A stretch of DNA of 64,000 bases from CAVTLG01 sp963735495 (GTDB lineage Bacteria > Chloroflexota > Ktedonobacteria > Ktedonobacterales > Ktedonobacteraceae): assembly GCA_963735495.1 (NCBI GenBank), contig CAVTLG010000002.1:496001-560000 (forward strand), in the 5' to 3' direction. Under the pieces are notes generated by a model that saw only the letters and a list, made by a program, of their open reading frames with translations, was not told the DNA's origin and ran no database searches. Positions 24,287-33,150 of the stretch are shown piece after piece. Position 1 is the stretch's first letter. Each line of letters opens with the position of its first letter. The translations under genes and the position numbers were made by a program.

Positions 24287-26932
24287 TTATGGTACCAATT
24301 TAGCAAGATTAATCTGGCCGCTAAAGCAGAATGGAATAGGTGTGGGTTGAGCGGCAATGCCCTGAATAGGTGGAGCTTCGATTTGTAATACCAGCATTTC
24401 TGCTCCTTTGTCACAGGCTATGCTGGTGCTTGTATGTGCTGAGATGAACTTGACGCCTTTAAGCTGGTTGTGCAACGCTGGCATGATTGCGTTGGCTAGC
24501 ATCTGGTTGATCGCTGTTTGCATGTTGGCTGCCACTGCTGGTCCTGCATCTAATCCATCACGTCTGACATGCAGAATGCGCAGTTGAAGATTTTGTTGTT
24601 GATCCAGACCGATGACGCCGTCTAATTCGACGGGGAGGACGCGGTGATAGGTGTTGAGATCAATATGCAGGTTTAGACTGAGCTGCAAGCCGTCATTTGG
24701 CAGAGGAACAACGCTCAAGTCAGTGAGCGTACCCTGCTGTATATTAAGTTGCTGCGTGAAGATGGAAGTCAGTGCGCCCTTGTCGAGTGCCAGTTGGATC
24801 ATGCGTGGTCCTGCGATGGGTGTCGCTGTTCCGCTATTCGTCGTAGCATTACCATTCGTTATGCTACTGCTATCAGGTGAACTGCTTCCTCCAAACATGA
24901 AAGCTGCGAGGATACCTCCGCTAATGAGTAGTACAATCAGGCCGATGCAAGCAAGCATGAGCAGTCGGCGCCTGGGTGAGCGCCGCCGGTTGCTACTGCC
25001 GTGCTGTCTGGTGTCGTCCTCTGACGGTATGGTCGATAACGTGGGTGCTGAGCTTTCCTGCTCTGCTAGCGCTATTGAGCGGCTTTCATCAGCGATGATA
25101 GCGATGGTTGGAGCATCATTTAACGCTGGATCAGGCGCTGGTTCTTCTACTGCTAACTGGTGTCCCCACAGGAAAAGCGCGGGAACGATGGCGATGAGGC
25201 AGAGTACCATGGAGATAAGAAAGACGTTACTATAAACTATATGCTCCGATTGGATGAGGTGGGCCGCATACCCTTTTGACCAACTGGCAAATTGTGCTGC
25301 GGTGGCAGTGAGCGGAAGCGTTGGAAAGGTTGCCGCCAGTTGTTTGAAATAGGCCAGCGCCCACGATGTTAATGCGGCCAGGCCAAGCATCATGCCTACC
25401 ATGCGTAACGCCGTAACAATGGCTGAACTCATACCCGCCTGTGTAGGTCGTACAGAGTTCATGGCGGTGGTACCGATGGGGGCAATAACCAGTCCAAAAC
25501 CGAAGCCAGCGGTCATGGTACTGATGGTAATCTGCGTCCACACAACATGAATAGGCCAGCGGCTCATCAGGAAAAAGCCGGTTGCGGTGAAGAGTAGGCC
25601 CAGGATAGCTGTCACGCGACAGGAGATGCGGCTACATAACCAGCCTCCGAGCAGTGCGCCAAAGGGGATCATCACGGTGAGACGCAATAGCGCCAGGCCA
25701 CTATCTAACACTGGTAGCTGTAAAACGGTATCCACAAAAATGGGGATATCGGTCATCGCTATAATTAAGGCTGCGCCGACAAATAGGCTGACCAGTGAGG
25801 TGGCGCTGAAGGTGAGACGTTTGAACGTGGATAGCTCAACGACCGGCCAGCGCACTTTGCGTTCAACAAAGATGAAGGCGAGTAGGAAGATGGCAGCCAA
25901 TACGAGCGCTATGGGATTGTTTTGTAGCGTTTGTGCGCTGGCCGTTGTCGGACTAAGCGACGTGCCTTGCTGTGCCAGACCTAAGCTGAGACAGGTCAGT
26001 GCCAGGGCCAGCAAGATAGCTCCCAGCCAGTCGATGCCTGCATGCAGTCGTTTGCCCCTGGGAATGAACAGCCAGACGCCTACGAGTAGTGCAATGACCA
26101 GCGGGATATTCAGGTAGAAGATATATTGCCAGCCCAGGTGCTCGACAACAAGCGCGCCGTAGAGAGGACCGAGTGCTCCGCCCGCCTCAGTCACTGCGCC
26201 AATGATGCCAAGTACCAGGCTGCGCTGCCCTTTGCCGTAAAAGTCTCCAGCAACGGCCATGGCGATGGGTACAATTGCACCACCTCCGATGGCCTGCAAG
26301 AGACGCGCTGCAATCAGCCAGATAAGTCCGGGTGAGGACGTGTCTATATGTAGATGTATGGCATCGAAGCTGCTGAGAAAGCTCAAGTCGATGTTCTGGC
26401 CTAACCATGGCGCGAGGGCGCAGAAGAGAGATCCGGTACCAAAAATGGTGAGGCAGAGTAGAAAGATGCGACGACGTCCATAGATGTCGGAGACGCGTCC
26501 CATCAAGGGCATGGCGACAATAAATCCAAGCAGGTATGCGCTGATAATCCAGGCTGCGTGATCGAGTTGCGTGAAGGGAATCTGCAGGTCGGTAATGATT
26601 TGTGGCAATGCGGTGACAACAACCGTCTGGTCTAGCGCTGTGAAAAAGACGGCGATACAGGCAATCGTCAGCGCCGCCAGCGCGCCTTTTTGACTGCCTG
26701 TTCCTGAAATGGTCGGCGTCGTGAGCCGTCTAAAAGAGCTATCCAACTGTCGCGGTAAGAAACGCCATCGGAGTACAGAATGCGCTGGAGCTGGCTGCGT
26801 TCGTGCAGATGTGTCAGCGGCCTGGGCGTTGCTAGATGTGTCCGGTGATGTATTGACTATATCACGTTTATAGCGTGAGGACGTTTCGTTATCGTCTTCT
26901 AATGTGTACATCCAGGATCTCTCTGTTCTCAT
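24287..26932 (-). CDS. DHA2-type MFS transporter with C-terminal extra helix and extracytoplasmic lipid-binding-like domain
   Basis: 881 residues against about 500 for ordinary DHA2 pumps. After a 75-residue cytosolic N-terminus come 14 membrane helices with LDQTVVVTALP (motif D1) and GRVSDIYGRRRIF (motif A). A charged cytosolic linker then ends in NRRRSPRRR, a fifteenth helix (MLACIGLIVLLISGGILAAF) and about 170 outside residues related in style to the protein encoded downstream. The start ATG overlaps the stop of the upstream lipoprotein gene (TAATG), so translation is coupled. In mycobacteria the equivalent pair LprG and Rv1410c (P55) moves triacylglycerol and lipoglycans to the cell surface. 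Confidence 0.9.
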   Translation of the reverse strand: MRTERSWMYTLEDDNETSSRYKRDIVNTSPDTSSNAQAADTSARTQPAPAHSVLRWRFLPRQLDSSFRRLTTPTISGTGSQKGALAALTIACIAVFFTALDQTVVVTALPQIITDLQIPFTQLDHAAWIISAYLLGFIVAMPLMGRVSDIYGRRRIFLLCLTIFGTGSLFCALAPWLGQNIDLSFLSSFDAIHLHIDTSSPGLIWLIAARLLQAIGGGAIVPIAMAVAGDFYGKGQRSLVLGIIGAVTEAGGALGPLYGALVVEHLGWQYIFYLNIPLVIALLVGVWLFIPRGKRLHAGIDWLGAILLALALTCLSLGLAQQGTSLSPTTASAQTLQNNPIALVLAAIFLLAFIFVERKVRWPVVELSTFKRLTFSATSLVSLFVGAALIIAMTDIPIFVDTVLQLPVLDSGLALLRLTVMIPFGALLGGWLCSRISCRVTAILGLLFTATGFFLMSRWPIHVVWTQITISTMTAGFGFGLVIAPIGTTAMNSVRPTQAGMSSAIVTALRMVGMMLGLAALTSWALAYFKQLAATFPTLPLTATAAQFASWSKGYAAHLIQSEHIVYSNVFLISMVLCLIAIVPALFLWGHQLAVEEPAPDPALNDAPTIAIIADESRSIALAEQESSAPTLSTIPSEDDTRQHGSSNRRRSPRRRLLMLACIGLIVLLISGGILAAFMFGGSSSPDSSSITNGNATTNSGTATPIAGPRMIQLALDKGALTSIFTQQLNIQQGTLTDLSVVPLPNDGLQLSLNLHIDLNTYHRVLPVELDGVIGLDQQQNLQLRILHVRRDGLDAGPAVAANMQTAINQMLANAIMPALHNQLKGVKFISAHTSTSIACDKGAEMLVLQIEAPPIQGIAAQPTPIPFCFSGQINLAKLVP

Positions 26933-27669
26933 TACAACTGTGGTGCACTAATAGAGACCTTCTCATTATAGTTTGATATATTAAACGTACGAGTGGTCTG
27001 TGTGGTATCACCTGCTGCTGCCTGGCCAGTTATGCTAATGCGGTAGGGCAATGAGTCGGATTGACCAATACAGGCGCTCGTTTGCAATAGGGTACCAGCC
27101 GGAACGCCACCTCCGGTGATAAATGCGAGATATTTGGCGTCGAGTTGACCAGAGACCTGCCAGCAAGGAGTGTTATTGACGTTGTTTGCCGTTGGCTGAC
27201 TGAGATGCTGGACTTTGCTGATAAGCGAAATGACGCCTGTGTTGGGGTTAGTGAGCGTGCGCGGATCGAGGACGCCTTTGATGACGCGCCACTGTCCGGT
27301 GATGGGGTCGGTGATGAATTGTGATTCGCCTATGCTAATCAGGTTGACCTGTACTGCCTGCCCCGATAATATGATCGTTGCCTGTGCTTTGACTTCGTCT
27401 GGCATGACGACGTCTCCATTGGCTGTACGAATCTGCACCTGTCCAGCGGGAGCGGTGCCTGCGTTCTGGACTTGCATCAAGACGTGGAATGACTTTACGT
27501 TACGAAAGTTCTTTTGCATGGCTTGAATGAGACTTTGTGCTGTTGGCCGGGGTCCACTGGCAAGCGTATTGCTCTGATGGAGCGCACAACTGGCGAATAA
27601 TAACATACTAACGATGCACAATGCTGGAAGCGCTGCTCTGCGCTGTGTTGAGCTAAGCGTTGAAAACAT
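26932..27669 (-). CDS. LprG/LppX-like lipoprotein (LolA-like fold)
   Basis: 245 residues; AGGAGA precedes ATG 27669. The signal peptide ends LLFASCALH, a lipobox with Cys at residue 27. The mature part follows LppX/LprAFG organisation: an amphipathic helix (LIQAMQKNFRNVKSFHVLMQ), long beta strands (GQVQIRTANGDVVMPDEVKA, VNLISIGESQFITDP) and late Cys residues in TPCWQVSG and LLQTSACIG. Mycobacterial relatives bind triacylated lipids in a hydrophobic cavity. First gene of the operon, overlapping the MFS gene by one base, the same order as lprG-rv1410c. Confidence 0.82.
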   Translation of the reverse strand: MFSTLSSTQRRAALPALCIVSMLLFASCALHQSNTLASGPRPTAQSLIQAMQKNFRNVKSFHVLMQVQNAGTAPAGQVQIRTANGDVVMPDEVKAQATIILSGQAVQVNLISIGESQFITDPITGQWRVIKGVLDPRTLTNPNTGVISLISKVQHLSQPTANNVNNTPCWQVSGQLDAKYLAFITGGGVPAGTLLQTSACIGQSDSLPYRISITGQAAAGDTTQTTRTFNISNYNEKVSISAPQL

Positions 27670-27985
27670 AGATACTATCTCCTAATGTATCTCCACTTGA
27701 CCTCTTTGGGTTTCGTGTATACACCTTCTTTCTGAAGGTGTGGCAGGTGTCCATGCTCTATCACGATCCGTTTGAGGGTACTGAAACTAAATCATATGAG
27801 GAGCATTATGTATCCCCTTTAAAAAATCAACGCCATGGGTAGGAAGTTTTGCTAAGGGTAGGACTAGTGGGGGGGGGTGCTACAGGTGTCTTGTATGTGT
27901 GGAGATGTCAATGATGCCTGGCTTCCATCTATCGACCACGCTAACAGGTGGAAGCCATAGTCGAGCTACGTGAGCAGCCTATCGA
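27670..27985. other. Intergenic region with CRISPR-repeat-like copy B and a G-tract
   Basis: Holds the leader-plus-repeat element described separately at 27695-27787, a run of nine G (about 27869-27878) and little else. It lies upstream of the lipoprotein gene and downstream of the MshC-like gene, both on the minus strand. Confidence 0.5.
27695..27787 (+). repeat. Dispersed leader-plus-CRISPR-repeat-like element, copy B
   Basis: TTGACC (27697-27702) and TATACA (27718-27723) are promoter-like. TCTGAAGGTGTGGCAG follows, then a 37-nt unit (27751-27787) ending CTGAAAC that matches copy A (58835-58871) at 30 of 37 positions. There is no second repeat and no spacer array. Confidence 0.6.
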
Positions 27986-29170
27986 CTACAGGCGTAAGCC
28001 TAATATATGCGCTAGCCGCAGTACCTCAGTACCGAGATTATGGTTCTGGTCTTGTAATGCTTGTTGGGCGGCGTGCCTGAGCAATAGGACAGCTTCTGGG
28101 GTATTCAAATCCGTATCCATGGCTGCTATGAAACGATTGCGTAACATAATGTCCTCACCCGTCGGTTCTCCGCCGACGAGTGTACTCACTTGTTGCAGAC
28201 GTTCTGCGGTTTCGGCGGCGATAGCGAGGTCTTCGGGGAAACACTCCCAGGGGAAACGGTAGTGGTGACTTTGTAGCAGAATGCGGATGGTATTGGCGCT
28301 ATAGTCTTTCAGGAGATTACTGACCAGCGTCAGGTTGCCCAGCGATTTACTCATCTTTTCGCCATCCTGGTATACCATGCCAATGTGCATCCATGTGCGC
28401 GAGAAAGGCACCTTATTTGTATAATGTTCAGATTGCGCGATTTCGCAGGTATGGTGGGGAAAAGCCAGGTCTGCACCTCCACCATGAATATCTATCTGCT
28501 GTCCGAGATAGCGCATAGACATACTACTACATTCAATGTGCCAGCCAGGGCGACCTGGTCCCCAGGGACTGGGCCAGGCCGGTTCACCAGGCGCTTGCGC
28601 CTGCCAGAGCACAAAATCAAGTGGGTCTTTCTTACGCGGGTCTTCAGGATGGTTGCCTCGCTCGTTGGCAATAGTAAGCATGGCATGATAATCTTTCAGG
28701 CCGATGGCGCGCGCTAATACGCCAAATTCATGATCATGTTTGACGCTGTAATAGACACAGCCTGCGTTCTCATAGGCATAGCCGCGTTCTAGCAGACCTT
28801 GCACAATCTCGATGATATAAGGAATTTCGTCGGTAGCTCGCGAATAGACATCTGGACGGCGTATGTTGAGGGCATCCATGTCTGAAAGGAAGCGTTCGAC
28901 CTCACGATGGCCTAATTCGTCCCAGGCTATACCCAGCTTATGGGCTTTGCGCAAAACGTCATCGTCAATGTCAGTGACGTTCTGGACGTACTTGACCTTA
29001 TAGCCTGTGTATTCTAAATAGCGTATGAGTGTATCGAAGGTCATATAGGTAAATGCATGGCCGAGATGCGTTGTGTCATATGGCGTAATGCCACATACAT
29101 AAAGGCGAACTGTCGTGTCAATAGGCACAAAATCTTCGATAGATTGTGTGAGGGTATTAAATAATTTCAT
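27986..29170 (-). CDS. Cysteinyl-tRNA synthetase-fold ligase, closest in motif style to MshC
   Basis: 394 residues from ATG 29170 (GGAGAG upstream). The class I catalytic core has CGITPYDTTHLGHAFTY (HIGH region as HLGHA, with the zinc Cys) and EKMSKSLGNLTLVS (KMSKS), plus the other zinc-ligand regions WHIECSSM and FPHHTCEIAQSE. It lacks the extra C-terminal region of standard CysRS (usually about 460 residues). The wording CGITPYD..HLGHA and IRILLQSHHYR matches MshC, which joins Cys to GlcN-inositol in mycothiol synthesis, better than CysRS. It overlaps tatD by 14 bases, so the two are coupled. A short CysRS remains possible. Confidence 0.8.
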   Translation of the reverse strand: MKLFNTLTQSIEDFVPIDTTVRLYVCGITPYDTTHLGHAFTYMTFDTLIRYLEYTGYKVKYVQNVTDIDDDVLRKAHKLGIAWDELGHREVERFLSDMDALNIRRPDVYSRATDEIPYIIEIVQGLLERGYAYENAGCVYYSVKHDHEFGVLARAIGLKDYHAMLTIANERGNHPEDPRKKDPLDFVLWQAQAPGEPAWPSPWGPGRPGWHIECSSMSMRYLGQQIDIHGGGADLAFPHHTCEIAQSEHYTNKVPFSRTWMHIGMVYQDGEKMSKSLGNLTLVSNLLKDYSANTIRILLQSHHYRFPWECFPEDLAIAAETAERLQQVSTLVGGEPTGEDIMLRNRFIAAMDTDLNTPEAVLLLRHAAQQALQDQNHNLGTEVLRLAHILGLRL

Positions 29171-29942
29171 GCGTCTCTCCAAGGCCAAACAGACGAACGG
29201 CGTTTGCTGATGTAACCTGTGCAATTTCTTCCAGCGTCATATCACGGATTTCGGCCAACCTGGCAGCAGTGTGCTTGACGAAGAGAGGCTCATTGCGCCT
29301 GGCTCGTAGCGGTTTAGGTACTAGATATGGGCTGTCTGTCTCGACCAGAAGGCGATCTAATGGAACCATGCGGGCGACTTCTGGTAGTGCATTGCCTTGC
29401 TTTGTGAGTGGGCCTGCGAATGAGAGCATGAAACCTGCGCACGCCAGGCACTCTTCGGCCTGGGCAACATCTCCAGAAAAGCAGTGAAAGACGCCGCGCA
29501 AACCCTGACCGTGGCTACGCAGTAACTCAATCACATCATCGTGCGCATCGCGTACATGAATGATGCAGGGCAAATCACACGCGCGAGCAAGTTGAAGATG
29601 GGTACAAAAGACAGCTCGTTGTACATCACGTGGCGAGAGCATGCGAAAATAATCGAGTCCAAATTCCCCAATGGCCACGACCTCTGGTTCGCGTGCCAGT
29701 GTGCGCAGTTGTACGCCCACTTCGTCTGAGTAGGTGGTTGCGTCGTGTGGATGCACACCGACACCCGCAAAGATGGTACCTGGGTAGGCTTTCGCTAAAA
29801 TGAGCGCATCCCGACTCGAAGCAAGGTCACAGCCAGGATCAACTATACGGGTCACACCGCCAGCGACTGCTGCTTCAATGACTGCCGCGCGATCATCTTG
29901 AAAACGAGCGGTATCAATGTGAGCGTGACTATCAATGAGCAC
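29157..29942 (-). CDS. tatD: TatD-family metal-dependent DNase/hydrolase
   Basis: 261 residues from GTG 29942, which has AAAGGATAGG just upstream and gives the canonical N-terminus xLIDSHAHID; the frame stays open to 30062 but those residues are not TatD-like. Metal ligands are visible: HAH at the start, GEFGLDYF (Glu), IIHVRDAHDD and FHCFSG (His), and ETDSPYLVPKP (Asp). It is a 3'-5' exonuclease-like enzyme of the amidohydrolase fold. The downstream MshC-like gene begins inside its last codons. Confidence 0.93.
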   Translation of the reverse strand: MLIDSHAHIDTARFQDDRAAVIEAAVAGGVTRIVDPGCDLASSRDALILAKAYPGTIFAGVGVHPHDATTYSDEVGVQLRTLAREPEVVAIGEFGLDYFRMLSPRDVQRAVFCTHLQLARACDLPCIIHVRDAHDDVIELLRSHGQGLRGVFHCFSGDVAQAEECLACAGFMLSFAGPLTKQGNALPEVARMVPLDRLLVETDSPYLVPKPLRARRNEPLFVKHTAARLAEIRDMTLEEIAQVTSANAVRLFGLGETHEII

Positions 29943-30446
29943 CAGGCCTATCCTTTCCAGGCTGTAAGCGAGCACAATAAAAGGAGCAACAGCTATCTCA
30001 CTGCTCTCCCAGATTACTTTCTTCCCTTGCAGTATAGCACATAAGCCAGAGTATCCGTACAAATCCCCAATTTTTTAAAACATTCACCGAGATAGGACAG
30101 AAGCCTGCTCAATGCACGTAGCTATTAAAGGTTTTTACTCCTCAATATGATTGTATTTAAAATTATTGATGTTTTAAACGATTCATAGATAAGTATTGGA
30201 ATCTTGGTAAAATAGTGATAAAATTGAAGTGTAACAGTATTATCTCACAGAGATGCAGTAAAATACCTATCAGCAAGAAATGCGGTAGAAGTACCCAAAA
30301 TGTCAGCATTTACATTCATGCTTGACATATACCACCGCCCTAATCCATAACGCATAGCCCGAAGTTTTCAATGCTGCGTCAAGTCAAAGATGCCAAAGCA
30401 ATAATGTAGTATAATTAGGAGGAGGTGAGGAGGCAAAACGTAGAAA
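29943..30446. other. AT-rich divergent intergenic region before hicB
   Basis: About 500 bp with no supported gene, including no hicA-sized frame next to hicB. A TATAAT box (about 30411) sits 36 bases before the hicB start, and AGGAGGAGGTGAGGAGG is an unusually strong Shine-Dalgarno region. A TTGACA at about 30324 lacks a good -10. Confidence 0.5.
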
Positions 30447-30653
30447 ATGAACCCACAACATTATTCGATGCTCATCCAATGGGATGATGAAGACAACATC
30501 TTCGTTGTCACCGTTCCAGAACTCAAATTAAAAACGCACGGAAAAACATACGAAGAGGCCATCAAAAACGCCCTGGAAGTGATCGAACTATGGTTAGAAG
30601 TCGCTACTCAGGATGGAAGGCCCATACCCCCACCTCAAAAGTATGCCGCATAG
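30447..30653 (+). CDS. HicB-like antitoxin-fold protein without adjacent HicA
   Basis: 68 residues. MLIQWDDEDNIFVVTVPEL and GKTYEEAIKNALEVIELWLE are the hallmark of the HicB partial RNase-H fold; PIPPPQ near the end is also typical. There is no C-terminal DNA-binding domain. Normally HicB neutralises the HicA mRNA interferase encoded next to it, but the flanking 380 bp upstream and the terminator downstream leave no room for HicA. Stand-alone copies are frequent and may have other partners. A terminator follows at once. Confidence 0.85.
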   Translation: MNPQHYSMLIQWDDEDNIFVVTVPELKLKTHGKTYEEAIKNALEVIELWLEVATQDGRPIPPPQKYAA

Positions 30654-30669
30654 ACGAGCGCATACTTAC

Positions 30670-30707
30670 ACCTGGACAATGCTAGTTAACTGCATCCAGG
30701 TTTTTTT
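30670..30707 (+). terminator. Terminator of hicB
   Basis: ACCTGGA...TCCAGGT arms (about 30670-30676 and 30695-30701) followed by seven T. Confidence 0.8.
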
Positions 30708-30756
30708 CGTCCGACTACCAGGCTTGAGGTGCGCGTAGACCAGGAGCTGCGGGAGT

Positions 30757-30787
30757 AAGAGCGGCATGCACAAGCAATGCCGCTCTT
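30757..30787. terminator. Hairpin at the 3' end of the prenyltransferase gene
   Basis: Perfect 11-bp stem AAGAGCGGCAT / ATGCCGCTCTT with a 9-nt loop, between convergent hicB and menA. Confidence 0.6.
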
Positions 30788-30815
30788 TCCCTCAATAATG
30801 CATAGAGATAGTGAG

Positions 30816-32021
30816 CTAGAAAGGTAGTATGTGGGTTGGTATGCCTGGCAGCAGTGGGATGAGCGTATTGGCCGCCAGCGCGATGACCAGGAAAATGGTG
30901 AATAATGTCATCAACTTGAGCGTCTGGCGCATAATCTGGTGAAAGCCTGCCGGGGCGTTTGTGCGCACTATACCTGAGAGCATAACAACGATCAGAGGAA
31001 ATGTCCATAACGTAAGCAGTATCAGGTGAGGCGCACCATGCGGCACACCGAGCGCGATGATAATGGCGTACGCCGCTAGTATCAGTATCAGGAAGATGGC
31101 TCTGCTCCAGCGTAGCCCGGTCAATGTGACCAGCGTGTATTTGCTGACGTGCATGTCGCTTTCAATATCGCGCATGTTGTTCGCGTGGATCACTGCCGCT
31201 GCCAGTAAGCCAAGGGGGAGACTATAGATGAACGGTGTAGAGGAAAACTTTCCTCCTGTCTGCACCATATAAGCTCCCAGGGTAATCAATGGGCCGTAAA
31301 TGATGAAACCTACGACTTCGCCCAGTCCCAGCGAGGAAAGTGGACGCGCCGTCGCACTGTAGAAGTAAGCTCCAACTACACCCAGCAGACCAAAAAGATA
31401 GACCAGAGGACCTCCCGCCTGGGCTACAATAAGACCAAGGACCGCACCCAGAATCAATAACATAAGTCCGCAGTAAAGGATACGGCTAGGTTTGATCATG
31501 CCTTGCTGGATTAAACCGCCGGGACCAAATGCATTACTGGTATCGATTCCATGCATATAATCATAGTAATCATTGACAAGATTTGCCCCCAGTTGTAGCA
31601 AAATAATGGCCGCAAGCATCAGCAAAAAGTGGGGAACGTTGAAATGGCCGACGAGCGTCCGTTTAGAAACTGTTGGTAGCCATGCCAGTACGCTACCTAG
31701 AAGCACAGGCATCAGTGATAAAGGGAGATAGCCAGTACGCATGCCATCCCTCCAGATCTGTAGCCACTCGCCCAGACTACGGCGATATTCTTCTGGCTGT
31801 ACAACTAATGGTGTCGGTATGTTGACTGAGCGTGTTGCCCTGACTGCACGAACAGAGATCTCTGGTTGTAATGTGCTGATGGTTTCAAGCGATCCAATTG
31901 GGATGGTTGGCACCTCTTCTGCTTGTACTGAATCAGCAGTAACGATATGGGTGGAAGTAGCAGGTACCGGTTTCGCCACTTCCTGTTCAACATCGGTGTT
32001 TTTTAGGTCTTCGCTTTTCAT
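30816..32021 (-). CDS. menA: UbiA-family prenyltransferase, probable 1,4-dihydroxy-2-naphthoate octaprenyltransferase (MenA-like)
   Basis: 401 residues from ATG 32021, preceded by AGAGGGGAG. The first 90 residues are hydrophilic and absent from standard MenA (about 300 residues). Then come eight to nine membrane helices with the two Asp-rich prenyl-diphosphate motifs: NLVNDYYDYMHGIDT (NDxxxD) and NNMRDIESDMHVSKYTL (DxxxD with the trailing Lys). The sequence GLIQQGMIKPSRI also fits MenA. The enzyme attaches the polyprenyl tail during menaquinone synthesis. No other men genes are nearby. Specificity for another aromatic acceptor cannot be excluded. Confidence 0.83.
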   Translation of the reverse strand: MKSEDLKNTDVEQEVAKPVPATSTHIVTADSVQAEEVPTIPIGSLETISTLQPEISVRAVRATRSVNIPTPLVVQPEEYRRSLGEWLQIWRDGMRTGYLPLSLMPVLLGSVLAWLPTVSKRTLVGHFNVPHFLLMLAAIILLQLGANLVNDYYDYMHGIDTSNAFGPGGLIQQGMIKPSRILYCGLMLLILGAVLGLIVAQAGGPLVYLFGLLGVVGAYFYSATARPLSSLGLGEVVGFIIYGPLITLGAYMVQTGGKFSSTPFIYSLPLGLLAAAVIHANNMRDIESDMHVSKYTLVTLTGLRWSRAIFLILILAAYAIIIALGVPHGAPHLILLTLWTFPLIVVMLSGIVRTNAPAGFHQIMRQTLKLMTLFTIFLVIALAANTLIPLLPGIPTHILPF

Positions 32022-32428
32022 ACGCTCCCCTCTCGGCGTGTGATGAGCAACTATCGTGTTTCTCTTGTCATGTGTAGCATGGCCTGCTTGTATACAGCGA
32101 TAAGACGCCCTACGATAAAAATTAGTTTCTGTCGTTAAACACACGTCTGGCTACTGCTGATAGTATACAGGGACAAGGAAGCAAGATGTTCCCGCTTCAA
32201 TAGATTATAGCTATAGATATGCAGAAATGCCACTCTTTTGATAAACGTGGCATCCCCTGCTATTCCACATGCCCGTACAGTGAAGCGCCTGAACGAGATG
32301 AACACGTCATCGAGAGACGCTTCTAGCAAATTCTGGCTGCTATCGTGCCCAATAGAGCGATCCCCACATTTTCCCTCTCTATAAAGAGATCGTTTTCAAA
32401 CGCATTTATTAACATCTGCATGGAGAAA
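32022..32428. other. Intergenic region, no gene seen
   Basis: About 400 bp upstream of menA. Contains a long-range pair GAAGCG (32282-32287) / CGCTTC (32318-32323) enclosing GATGA...TCATC, and a small TCTCT-ATAA-AGAGA hairpin. Nothing resembling a known riboswitch. Confidence 0.4.
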
Positions 32429-33091
32429 CTATGATTTTGTGCCATTGTTGGATCGGTATTGCTGTAAATCCACTTGTAATGCAAGCATAGAACGCTGCAA
32501 TTGGGCCTGAATAACGGCGGCTGTAAGATCGCCACGTGTCTTCTCCAAGATGCCGCGTGCTGCATCGGTGGTGCGTCTCAGGCCGCTTGTGATAGCGTCA
32601 GGGAAGTCAATAGTGATTAAAAGGGCATAGATGTCGTCCATATCATTTAAAAAGACTTCGCATTGGTCGATGTTACCACGGCGCAATTGGTCCAGGAGAT
32701 AACGGCGTAATTCTCCAATGGCTTCGCCCAGTCCGTTAAGATAGGCTGCATATCCAATAGAGAGTTCTTCCAAGAGCGGCAGAGGCCGCCGCCGGGCCAG
32801 TGCCGTAAAGGTACAGGCTTCAGCGTATTCTTTGTGCGCGTCTTGCACGAAACCCGCGTAATAGATATCCTGGTGGTCGCGTAAATCTATGCGCATCTCC
32901 TCGATTAAGCTCGCGGCCTGTGCAATCAGGCCGTCGGCAGTTTGAAACTCTTGCCGATGGGTAGCACGGATACTATTTGCGCAGTAGCGAATGGCTGTAC
33001 GCGCTTTAGGCAATGCCCGTTCACGCGCGCTGTGCTTGAGCGAAAAATACGAGATGGCATCGCGTCCAATAGTATCTATTTGATCAGGCAT
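32429..33091 (-). CDS. Translin/TRAX-family protein
   Basis: 220 residues from ATG 33091 (AAGGAA upstream). The all-helical protein shows the translin C-terminal signature: YYAGFVQDAHKEYAEACTF in the middle, then LDQLRRGNIDQCEVFLNDMD and a final block DFPDAITSGLRRTTDAARG followed by ILEKTRGDLT. Eukaryotic translin forms the C3PO complex with TRAX and binds or cuts RNA/ssDNA. Archaeal and some bacterial homologues form RNA-binding octamers. The TRAX catalytic Glu residues cannot be verified by eye, so I call only the family. Stand-alone gene. Confidence 0.85.
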   Translation of the reverse strand: MPDQIDTIGRDAISYFSLKHSARERALPKARTAIRYCANSIRATHRQEFQTADGLIAQAASLIEEMRIDLRDHQDIYYAGFVQDAHKEYAEACTFTALARRRPLPLLEELSIGYAAYLNGLGEAIGELRRYLLDQLRRGNIDQCEVFLNDMDDIYALLITIDFPDAITSGLRRTTDAARGILEKTRGDLTAAVIQAQLQRSMLALQVDLQQYRSNNGTKS

Positions 33092-33150
33092 GAGAACACG
33101 TTCCTTTCTATATCTATAGTCTACCATAGATCAAGGAACAGGATAAGATA

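Noticed and set aside
27751..27787. A true CRISPR array
   Set aside because: Only one repeat is present at each site, with no regularly spaced copies and no cas genes in the window.
29943..30062. N-terminal extension of TatD to an upstream ATG
   Set aside because: GTG 29942 has a good ribosome site and gives the canonical TatD start; the extension has no family similarity.
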